Part shown: piece after piece, positions 54,268 to 61,997 of the stretch
How the letters are laid out: each line of letters begins with the position of its first letter
Position numbering within the stretch: the stretch's first letter is position 1
Assembly: GCF_009826935.1 (NCBI RefSeq)
Contig: NZ_WUMN01000001.1
Location: 186,001-250,000 of the forward strand
Reading direction: 5' to 3'
DNA length: 64,000 nucleotides
Source: Flavobacterium sp. Sd200
GTDB lineage: Bacteria > Bacteroidota > Bacteroidia > Flavobacteriales > Flavobacteriaceae
Notes under the pieces: model-generated
Databases searched by the model: none
What the model was told of the DNA's origin: nothing
Seen by the model: only the letters and a program-made list of their open reading frames with translations
Program-made: the position numbers and the translations under genes

Positions 54268-55118
54268 TGGTAAAAAGGGCAATACTGCTATTTTGCGCAA
54301 TAACATTGTGGGCCTGCAACAACAAACAGGAAGCAGGACCTGATAATGCCGCTGCGCGGGTAAACAATTCTTATCTTGACAGGCAGGAACTTGCAGGTAT
54401 GGTACCTGCCGGAACTACCAAACAGGACAGTATTGCCATTATAAAGAACTACATAGACCGCTGGGCATCGCAAAGGCTTATGTATGATGCAGCCGTTGTA
54501 AACATTGGCAGCGAAAAGCAACAGGAGCTTGATGCACTGGTCAAACAATATGCTGCCGATCTGTACACCAAAGCTTATTTGGAGGAAGTAGTTAAGCAAA
54601 GCGTAGATACTCTTGTTACAGATGATGAGCTTGTAAAATATTACAACAGCAACAAAGAGAATTTTAAAACAACAGGCTCCCTTGCAAGGTTAAAGTATAT
54701 TCGCATAGCTAAAGACCATCCAAAATATGGTATTGCAAGACAACGTTTTTTAAGTGGCAATAAAAAAGACTTTAAGGCGCTTACAGATATGGCTTTGCAA
54801 TTTAAAAGCTATGCTTTTAACGATACGGTTTGGACAGATATGAATGGGATTTACCAAAAACTGCCTTTTATTACGCCCGACAACCGTGCAAAATATATAA
54901 GCAGCGGTATATCTTATCAATATCCTGATTCTACAGATGTTTATATTGTTAAGGTATCGCGTGTAATAGATGCAAACCAAATAGCCCCTTTTGAATATAT
55001 AAAGCCAACTTTAGAGCAGGTAATAATAAATAACAGGAAACTGGAGTTAATAAAGAAATTCCAAAAAGAAATTACGGATGACGCGATTAAAAATAAGAAG
55101 TATGAAATTTATAAATAA
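54267..55118 (+). CDS. Foldase-like lipoprotein without recognisable rotamase motif
   Basis: The lipobox 'ITLWAC' (~16) gives a lipoprotein. A SurA-N-like helical region follows ('VNNSYLDRQELAGMVPAGTT', 'IIKNYIDRWASQRLMYDAAV'). Only a faded parvulin remains: 'LARLKYIRIAKDHPKYG' without the H-I-L box. It is probably a non-catalytic chaperone partner. The start overlaps the upstream stop by one base and its end overlaps surA by 17 bp, so translation of the three genes is coupled. Confidence 0.75.
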   Translation: MVKRAILLFCAITLWACNNKQEAGPDNAAARVNNSYLDRQELAGMVPAGTTKQDSIAIIKNYIDRWASQRLMYDAAVVNIGSEKQQELDALVKQYAADLYTKAYLEEVVKQSVDTLVTDDELVKYYNSNKENFKTTGSLARLKYIRIAKDHPKYGIARQRFLSGNKKDFKALTDMALQFKSYAFNDTVWTDMNGIYQKLPFITPDNRAKYISSGISYQYPDSTDVYIVKVSRVIDANQIAPFEYIKPTLEQVIINNRKLELIKKFQKEITDDAIKNKKYEIYK

Positions 55119-56511
55119 CAGGTTGGCATTGCTTTTAGCCTTTGTGTTCTTAGGGCTATCGGCCGCTGCTCAGGAAATTATACCTACAGCAACGGTGAAA
55201 GACAGTGTAAAGCCTGCATCTAAAAAAGGTAAACTTAAGGTTGACGGTGTAATTGCAGTTGTAGGTGACTATGTGGTTTTAGACAGCGATATAGATCTTA
55301 TGTATAAAGAGCTCCAGGCTCAAAATGTACCTGTTGAAGAGGTAACCCGTTGCGAACTTTTAGGTAAATTGTTGGAAGATAAACTTTATGCTCACCAGGC
55401 AATACAGGATAGTATTATTGTGCATGATGCTGAGGTAAACGAAACTATGGACCGTCAGATAGACTACTTCGTAGAGCAACTGGGGTCTGTAGATAAAATG
55501 GTAGCATACTTTAAAAAGAAAAACATAGAGAGCTTTAAAACCGAGCTTTTCGAAATGATAAAAACGCAAAAGCTTACAGAGCAGATGCAAAAAAAGATCA
55601 TTGATGAAGTTACTATTACCCCTGAAGAGGTGAGGCAGTTTTATGCAAAGTTTGGTAAAGACGACCTGCCGGTGTTTGGTGCAGAGATGGAAGTAGCACA
55701 AATTGTTATAAAGCCAAAGGTTTCTCAGGCAGAAAAGCAAATAGTAATAGACAGGCTCAAGCAGATAAAAAAAGACGTTCAGGATGGTTCGAGTTTTTAC
55801 AGTAAGGCAGTGCTTTATTCAGAAGACCCCGGGTCGCGTTCCAGTGGAGGTTTTTATAAAATTACACGTAAAACACAATTTGTAAAAGAGTTTAAGGATA
55901 CGGCTTTTAGCCTTGCAGAGGGAGAAATATCTGAACCTGTTGAGTCTGAGTATGGTTATCACCTTATTTATGTTGAAAAAATACGAGGCCAAGAGCTTGA
56001 TGTAAGGCACATACTTATTTCACCTAAAGTTACTCCGGAGGCATTGCGCGAAGCCAAAGACAAGGCCGAATCGATAAGGAAAAAAATTGTTAGCGGGGAG
56101 ATAAGTTTTGCTGATGCAGCCCGATCAGAATCGGATGAAAAAGAGACAAAAAACAGTGGGGGGTTACTAATGAACCCACGCACGCTGGAAACCCGTTTTG
56201 AGCTTACTAAAATGGATCCTACCATTTATAATCAGGTGTCAGATCTTAAGGATAAACAAGTGTCTGAACCTATATTGGATACAGATCAAAGAGGTATGCA
56301 AAGCTATAAGCTGCTAACGGTTACTAACCGCTATGATGAACATCCTGCTGATTATGCAAAAGATTATACAAAAATTAAGGAGCTTGCCCTTAAGGAAAAA
56401 CAGATAAAGACCATTGCAAAATGGAGTGCCGAAAAAATTAAGGACACCTATATTAAAGTAAATGGTGAGTATCGTGAGTGTAAATTCACGAACAACTGGG
56501 TAAAAAAATAA
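55102..56511 (+). CDS. surA: Periplasmic chaperone/peptidyl-prolyl isomerase SurA
   Basis: A signal peptide ('LLLAFVFLGLSAAAQ') leads to the SurA N-domain ('VIAVVGDYVVLDSDIDLMYK'). Two parvulin domains follow: 'EVAQIVIKPKV' to 'EYGYHLIYVEKIRG', and 'DVRHILISPKVT' to the C-terminal rotamase-like end. The ATG at 55102 is chosen because the upstream one at 55078 lacks a signal peptide. The gene overlaps its neighbour by 17 bp. It escorts outer-membrane proteins to the BAM complex. Confidence 0.9.
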   Translation: MKFINNRLALLLAFVFLGLSAAAQEIIPTATVKDSVKPASKKGKLKVDGVIAVVGDYVVLDSDIDLMYKELQAQNVPVEEVTRCELLGKLLEDKLYAHQAIQDSIIVHDAEVNETMDRQIDYFVEQLGSVDKMVAYFKKKNIESFKTELFEMIKTQKLTEQMQKKIIDEVTITPEEVRQFYAKFGKDDLPVFGAEMEVAQIVIKPKVSQAEKQIVIDRLKQIKKDVQDGSSFYSKAVLYSEDPGSRSSGGFYKITRKTQFVKEFKDTAFSLAEGEISEPVESEYGYHLIYVEKIRGQELDVRHILISPKVTPEALREAKDKAESIRKKIVSGEISFADAARSESDEKETKNSGGLLMNPRTLETRFELTKMDPTIYNQVSDLKDKQVSEPILDTDQRGMQSYKLLTVTNRYDEHPADYAKDYTKIKELALKEKQIKTIAKWSAEKIKDTYIKVNGEYRECKFTNNWVKK

Positions 56512-56564
56512 TTGCCTTTGTGTGTTTAATATTTAGGTAAACCGTAAAATTATTTATAAGTTTG

Positions 56565-56593
56565 AAGCTAAGGATTTCCTTAGCTTTATTTTT
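56565..56593 (+). terminator. surA operon terminator
   Basis: AAGCTAAGGA/TCCTTAGCTT stem followed by TATTTTT. Confidence 0.8.
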
Positions 56594-56616
56594 AATTAAA
56601 AGAATCAGCAAACCCT

Positions 56617-57570
56617 ATGTCAGACGTAGCAGCGATACAAAACTTAGTACAAAAACAGGCAGCATTAAAAAAAGAGATAGCAAAAGTAATTGTAGGTCAG
56701 GAAGAAGTTATAAACCAGATCGTTCTTAGTGTTTTTGCAGGAGGCCATGCCCTTTTAGTGGGTGTGCCGGGTCTTGCAAAAACATTGATGGTAAACACTA
56801 TATCGCAGGCTCTGGGTCTGGAGTTTAAGCGCATACAGTTTACGCCCGACCTTATGCCATCTGATATATTGGGCAGCGAAATATTAGACGAGAGCAGGCA
56901 GTTTAAATTTTTAAAAGGGCCTATTTTTTCTAACATTATCCTTGCTGATGAGATAAACCGTACACCGCCCAAAACACAGGCTGCGCTGCTTGAGGCTATG
57001 CAGGAAAAATCGGTAACTATTGCCGGAGAAAATCATAGGCTTCCATTGCCTTATTTTGTATTGGCAACACAAAACCCAATAGAGCAGGAGGGAACCTATC
57101 CGCTGCCGGAAGCACAGTTGGACAGGTTTATGTTTGCTATTAAACTTGATTATCCAACATTTGCCGAAGAGGTACAGGTTGTTAAGAGTACTACTGCCGA
57201 CACCAAAGCCACTATAAATCCACTATTTAACGCACAGGAAATAACTGATTTTCAGCACCTGATTCGTCGTGTTCCTGTGGCAGATAATGTAATAGAGTAT
57301 GCCGTTACCCTGGTAAATAAGACAAGGCCGGGCAATCCGCTTAGCAACGATTATGTGAAGACTTATCTTGACTGGGGGGCGGGGCCAAGAGCTTCGCAAA
57401 ACCTTATATTGGCGGCAAAAACCAATGCAGCTTTGCAGGGCAAGTTTAGCCCCGATATAGAAGATGTCCAGGCTGTTGCAACAGGTATATTGCGCCACAG
57501 GATTATTAAAAACTACAAGGCTGATGCCGAAGGTATAACCGAAGAAATGATAATCAAAAAGCTGTTTTAA
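56617..57570 (+). CDS. MoxR-family AAA+ ATPase
   Basis: Walker A is 'VGVPGLAKTLMVNTISQAL' (~45-62), the MoxR form GxPGxAKT. Walker B is 'NIILADEINRTPPKTQAALL', followed by the sensor 'VLATQNPIEQEGTYPLPEAQ'. The C-terminal lid is normal; length 317. MoxR proteins assist assembly of protein complexes, usually with VWA-domain (BatA/B) partners and DUF58 proteins. Those genes are not found next to it here. Confidence 0.93.
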   Translation: MSDVAAIQNLVQKQAALKKEIAKVIVGQEEVINQIVLSVFAGGHALLVGVPGLAKTLMVNTISQALGLEFKRIQFTPDLMPSDILGSEILDESRQFKFLKGPIFSNIILADEINRTPPKTQAALLEAMQEKSVTIAGENHRLPLPYFVLATQNPIEQEGTYPLPEAQLDRFMFAIKLDYPTFAEEVQVVKSTTADTKATINPLFNAQEITDFQHLIRRVPVADNVIEYAVTLVNKTRPGNPLSNDYVKTYLDWGAGPRASQNLILAAKTNAALQGKFSPDIEDVQAVATGILRHRIIKNYKADAEGITEEMIIKKLF

Positions 57571-57583
57571 ACAGCTTTTTTTG
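57557..57583 (+). terminator. Terminator overlapping the moxR stop codon
   Basis: AAAAAGCTGTTT/AAACAGCTTTTT stem; the TAA lies in the loop region and a T run follows. Confidence 0.75.
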
Positions 57584-57595
57584 TATTTATGTATT

Positions 57596-58015
57596 ATGGA
57601 AAAAAGAGATTATTTAGAAAGTCAGATAGAGCAGCTGGGGCTTGTGCTTAAGAATATTATAGGCTTTTTGATAGGAAAGAAAAGTCCGGGGCTGGAAACT
57701 TCTAAGCAGCTTGCATCACTTGCGCTTAAAGCTGAATTAGGTTTTGATCCTGATGAAGCTGTAATGTTGGGTGATGATGATTTTTTACAGAGACTTATAG
57801 ATACAGGTAAATTCAATGAGGGTAATTATGAAAAGCTTGCTGATGTGCTTTACCTTATGGCACAAGAACAGCTTCAGACTGAAAATAGAGGAGAGGCAAA
57901 ACAACTGTTTAATAAATCCCTGTTACTTTACAGGTATCTTGAGCGTACTGAAAAAAAATATTCTTTCTACAGGAATAGCCGAATTGTAGCAATTCAAAGT
58001 TATGGTGTAAATTAA
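57596..58015 (+). CDS. Conserved hypothetical protein (DUF6483-like, tentative)
   Basis: The 139-residue soluble helical protein starts 'MEKRDYLESQIEQLGLVLKN', with 'GLETSKQLASLALKAELGFD' in the middle and a helical-repeat end 'GEAKQLFNKSLLLYRYLERT'. The DUF6483 label is tentative, based on a recalled pattern. The ATG at 57596 is used; an upstream TTG at 57581 lies in the terminator. It sits between moxR and two small membrane genes. Confidence 0.6.
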   Translation: MEKRDYLESQIEQLGLVLKNIIGFLIGKKSPGLETSKQLASLALKAELGFDPDEAVMLGDDDFLQRLIDTGKFNEGNYEKLADVLYLMAQEQLQTENRGEAKQLFNKSLLLYRYLERTEKKYSFYRNSRIVAIQSYGVN

Positions 58016-58071
58016 TTCATACTAAAGTAAACATCTTGCCGTTAGATTATTTACAACCAATTGTTATCACT

Positions 58072-58446
58072 ATGAAAAAAAATATTCTTGTTTTTCCTGA
58101 ATTTTTCTTTCTTGCGTTTTCGTTATACTGGCTGCTGGAAAATCTTGCTGCAAGTGGCCATGTAAATTATTTTGCCATTACTGCTGCTTTATTATTTCTA
58201 TTTCAGATATTTTTTCAGAAAAGGATAGTAGGGCTTGCTGTTGGTATTGTAGTTGCAATATTCTCGCTATTTATGTTGCTTGCTGTGTGCTCTGAATTTA
58301 ACGACTTTCCTGTGGGATCGGCAGACGGATTAGATTTTTTAATTACAGGCGCAGGAGTTTTTATCTTCTCTTTTTTTACCGCTTCGGCTATGGTTTACAA
58401 ATATGCAAAGGCTAAACCGGCTCTTAAAATGCCATACACTACTTAA
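58072..58446 (+). CDS. Four-helix membrane protein (paralog of 58501-58869)
   Basis: The 124-residue protein has four hydrophobic segments: 'ILVFPEFFFLAFSLYWLL', 'AITAALLFLFQIFF', 'GLAVGIVVAIFSLFMLLAV' and 'FLITGAGVFIFSFFTA'. An ATG at 58072 is preferred over the in-frame TTG upstream. It shares layout and local residues with the next gene ('NY..I', 'LF.LQ.FF', 'FSL+M'). Function unknown. Confidence 0.6.
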   Translation: MKKNILVFPEFFFLAFSLYWLLENLAASGHVNYFAITAALLFLFQIFFQKRIVGLAVGIVVAIFSLFMLLAVCSEFNDFPVGSADGLDFLITGAGVFIFSFFTASAMVYKYAKAKPALKMPYTT

Positions 58447-58500
58447 TGCATAAACAGAGATTAAATATTCAATTATTCAGTTTTTTTATTTAATTGCGTT

Positions 58501-58869
58501 ATGGTTAGAGTGTTTCGCAATATTTCTTATTTGTACTTTATTTTACTTGCTGTTTTTTGGTTTTCAGAGTCTTACCTTTCGTTAGGTATTATCAATTATC
58601 CGGCAGTTGGTGCATTTGTATTACTTATGCTGCAGTTATTTTATGATCAAAAATATTTGGGTATATTTTGCGGTATACCACTTTTTGTGTTTTCTCTTTA
58701 CATGTTTATCAGTGCATTTTTCGGCTATTTTGCAACCGTTGTAAAAGCGGATGGACATTTAAAATTTCTGATTATAAAAGCATTGCTTTTTGGGATTGGA
58801 GTTGTGCTGTCTTCAGGACTACTTAGTTATTACATGAAAATGAAAAATAGCAGCAAAACCACCAACTAA
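58501..58869 (+). CDS. Four-helix membrane protein (paralog of 58072-58446)
   Basis: The 122-residue protein has the same four-segment plan as its neighbour ('YLYFILLAVFWFSESYLSLG', 'VGAFVLLMLQLFYDQKYLG', 'IPLFVFSLYMFISAF', 'ALLFGIGVVLSSGLL'). This suggests a local tandem duplication. No domain is recognised, and no partner gene is evident. A basic tail ends the protein. Confidence 0.6.
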   Translation: MVRVFRNISYLYFILLAVFWFSESYLSLGIINYPAVGAFVLLMLQLFYDQKYLGIFCGIPLFVFSLYMFISAFFGYFATVVKADGHLKFLIIKALLFGIGVVLSSGLLSYYMKMKNSSKTTN

Positions 58870-59162
58870 AACGGTTTAGTAATTGATTTAAGTAAAATAT
58901 TTTTGTATTTTTTGTTTCAGCTAATTTTCTATATTTTATAAAATTAAGCCTAATGATTACGATTTGTTAATATTTTTAAAAATAATTGACTAATCCTGAA
59001 TGAAGAGCCTTTAATCTTAAATTTATTGAAATATAAACAGTAAAATAGAATGTTTATAAATAATAATTTCGTCAAACTAAAGAATAGCTAAAAATTTTTT
59101 AATTGAAATAAGTTTGAGTAACTTTACAGACATTTTTTACAAACGAACATAATATACTTACT
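58870..59162. other. AT-rich gap upstream of acnB
   Basis: About 290 bp without a credible gene. TAACTTTA (59118-59125 region) resembles a -7 box and is the most likely promoter area for acnB, but no well-spaced -33 is present. No riboswitch or RNA gene is recognised. Confidence 0.4.
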
Positions 59163-61943
59163 ATGGCTTTTGATAATATTTATCAAGATTATATAAAAGA
59201 AATTGAAGAAAGAAAAGCCCAGGGACTTCACCCTAAACCAATTGACGGAGCAGAACTATTAAGCGAAATTATTGCCCAAATAAAAGATACCGATAATCCG
59301 CACAGAACAGATTCTGTTAAGTTTTTTATTTATAATACTTTGCCGGGTACAACTCCAGCGGCAGGTGTGAAAGCACAATTTTTAAAGGAAATTATTCTTG
59401 GTAAAGCTGTAGTTGAAGAAATCACTCCTGCATTTGCCTTTGAATTATTATCGCACATGAAAGGTGGTAAATCAATCGAGGTATTGCTTGATTTAGCTCT
59501 TGGTCATGATTTTTCTATAGCAAAGCATGCTGGAGATGTACTGAAAACACAGGTTTTTCTTTATGAGGCGGATACAGACCGTTTGAAAGCGGCCTACGAA
59601 AGCGGAAATGCAATTGCCAAAGAAATTTTAGAAAGCTATGCGCAGGCAGAGTTTTTTACACAGCTTCCTGAAGTTCCGGAAGAGATAAAAATTGTTACAT
59701 ATATTGCTGCTGAAGGTGATATTTCTACTGATTTGCTTTCGCCGGGTAATAAGGCGCACTCACGCTCTGACCGCGAATTACATGGATTGTGTATGATGAC
59801 GCCACAGCAACAACAGGAAATAAAGGATTTTCAAGTACAGTTTCCCGATGCAAGCATCATGCTGATTGCGGAAAAAGGTACAATGGGTGTAGGTTCATCT
59901 CGTATGTCGGGTGTAAATAACGTGGCACTATGGACAGGTAAACAGGCAAGTCCTTACATACCGTTCGTAAATATTGCACCAATTGTGGGCGGAACAAATG
60001 GTATCTCGCCTATTTTCCTTACAACTGTAGATGTTACAGGTGGTATAGGGATTGACCTTAAAAACTGGGTTAAAAAACATGACGCAGACGGCAACCTTGT
60101 ACGTAACGAAAAAGGAGAGCCTGTTTTAGAAGAGGTTTATTCTGTTGCTACCGGAACCGTTTTAACGATTAATACCAGGAAGAAAAAATTATATAACGGA
60201 GATCAGGAACTGATTGACCTTTCTAAATCCTTTACGCCGCAAAAATTAGAATTCATCAAAGCGGGTGGTTCTTATGCTGTGGTGTTCGGTAAAAAAATAC
60301 AAACATTCGCGGCCCAAACTTTGGGTATTGATATTCCGGCGGTATTTGCACCATCAAAAGAAATTTCAGTCGAAGGACAGGGACTTACTGCTGTAGAAAA
60401 AATATTCAATAAAAATGCAGTTGGCGTAACACCGGGCAAACTGTTGTATGCAGGTTCTGATGTTCGTGTAAAGGTAAACATTGTTGGTTCTCAGGATACG
60501 ACAGGCCTTATGACCGCACAGGAACTGGAATCTATGGCAGCAACGGTTATTTCGCCAAGTGTTGACGGAGCTTATCAGTCAGGTTGCCACACGGCTTCGG
60601 TTTGGGATAAAAAAGCGCAGGCAAACATCCCTAAACTAATGAAGTTCATGAACGATTTTGGTGTTATTACTGCCCGCGACCCTAAAGGCGTTTACCATTC
60701 AATGACCGACGTTATTCACAAAGTTCTGAACGATATTACTGTAGATGAATGGGCTATCATCATTGGGGGTGACTCGCATACAAGGATGTCTAAAGGTGTT
60801 GCTTTTGGAGCCGATTCAGGAACCGTAGCACTTGCATTGGCAACGGGTGAGGCTTCGATGCCAATACCGGAGTCTGTAAAAGTTACATTCAAAGGTGAAA
60901 TGAAAGATTACATGGATTTCCGCGATATTGTTCATGCAACACAATTGCAAATGCTACAGCAATTTGATGGCGAAAATGTTTTCCAGGGTAGGATCATAGA
61001 GGTTCATATTGGCACACTTTTAGCAGATCAGGCATTTACGTTTACAGACTGGACAGCGGAAATGAAGGCGAAAGCCTCAATATGTATCTCTAATAACGAT
61101 ACTTTGATCGAATCACTGGAAATCGCTAAAAGCAGGATCCAGATCATGATCGATAAAGGTATGGATAACCACAATCAGGTACTACAGGGCTTGATAGACA
61201 AGGCTAATAAGAGGATAACTGATATAAAATTAGGCGTAAAACCGGTCTTAACTCCGGATGAAAATGCAAAATATTATGCAGAAGTTGTTATCGATCTTGA
61301 TGTTATAGCAGAACCGATGATTGCTGACCCGGATGTGAATAATGAAGATGTTTCTAAACGATATACACACGATACAATTCGCGCTATATCTTATTATGGC
61401 GATGATAAAAAAGTTGATTTAGGCTTTGTAGGTTCGTGTATGGTTCATAAAGGCGATTTGAAAATCGTTTCTCAAATGCTTAAGAACCTTGAAGAACAAC
61501 AGGGTGAAGTTAAGTTTAACGCCCCACTTGTTGTAGCCGCACCTACTTATAATATTATTGATGAGCTGAAAGCTGAAGGCGATTGGGATTTGTTACAAAA
61601 GTATTCAGGTTTTGAGTTCAGCGACCTTTTACCTAAAAATACTGCACGTACGGAATACGAAAACATGATGTATTTGGAGCGTCCGGGTTGTAACCTTTGT
61701 ATGGGTAATCAGGAAAAAGCAGCCAAAGGCGATACCGTTATGGCGACTTCTACACGTCTTTTCCAAGGCCGTGTTGTAGAAGATACAGAACGTAAAAAAG
61801 GAGAATCGTTGCTTGCTTCTACACCGGTTGTTGTATTATCGGCAATTTTAGGCCGTATCCCAACCATCAATGAATACAAGGCTGCAGTAGAGGGAATTAA
61901 CTTAACTAAGTTCTCTCCGACTCATAAACAGTTGGCTGTGTAA
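59163..61943 (+). CDS. acnB: Bifunctional aconitate hydratase 2/2-methylisocitrate dehydratase
   Basis: At 926 residues it has the AcnB layout. N-terminal helical (HEAT-like) and swivel domains come first ('ADGNLVRNEKGEPVLEEVYS' lies between). The catalytic part has 'GTMGVGSSRMSGVNNVALWT', 'DGAYQSGCHTASVW' and the Fe-S cysteines in 'RPGCNLCMGNQEKAA'. It interconverts citrate and isocitrate, and in the 2-methylcitrate cycle dehydrates 2-methylisocitrate. AcnB can act as an iron-sensitive mRNA binder in other species. It is followed 54 bp later by a second aconitase gene. Confidence 0.93.
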   Translation: MAFDNIYQDYIKEIEERKAQGLHPKPIDGAELLSEIIAQIKDTDNPHRTDSVKFFIYNTLPGTTPAAGVKAQFLKEIILGKAVVEEITPAFAFELLSHMKGGKSIEVLLDLALGHDFSIAKHAGDVLKTQVFLYEADTDRLKAAYESGNAIAKEILESYAQAEFFTQLPEVPEEIKIVTYIAAEGDISTDLLSPGNKAHSRSDRELHGLCMMTPQQQQEIKDFQVQFPDASIMLIAEKGTMGVGSSRMSGVNNVALWTGKQASPYIPFVNIAPIVGGTNGISPIFLTTVDVTGGIGIDLKNWVKKHDADGNLVRNEKGEPVLEEVYSVATGTVLTINTRKKKLYNGDQELIDLSKSFTPQKLEFIKAGGSYAVVFGKKIQTFAAQTLGIDIPAVFAPSKEISVEGQGLTAVEKIFNKNAVGVTPGKLLYAGSDVRVKVNIVGSQDTTGLMTAQELESMAATVISPSVDGAYQSGCHTASVWDKKAQANIPKLMKFMNDFGVITARDPKGVYHSMTDVIHKVLNDITVDEWAIIIGGDSHTRMSKGVAFGADSGTVALALATGEASMPIPESVKVTFKGEMKDYMDFRDIVHATQLQMLQQFDGENVFQGRIIEVHIGTLLADQAFTFTDWTAEMKAKASICISNNDTLIESLEIAKSRIQIMIDKGMDNHNQVLQGLIDKANKRITDIKLGVKPVLTPDENAKYYAEVVIDLDVIAEPMIADPDVNNEDVSKRYTHDTIRAISYYGDDKKVDLGFVGSCMVHKGDLKIVSQMLKNLEEQQGEVKFNAPLVVAAPTYNIIDELKAEGDWDLLQKYSGFEFSDLLPKNTARTEYENMMYLERPGCNLCMGNQEKAAKGDTVMATSTRLFQGRVVEDTERKKGESLLASTPVVVLSAILGRIPTINEYKAAVEGINLTKFSPTHKQLAV

Positions 61944-61997
61944 ATTTGGTGCTTAGGCTGACAGAACAATAAACGTTTAATATTAAATTATAGAGAT

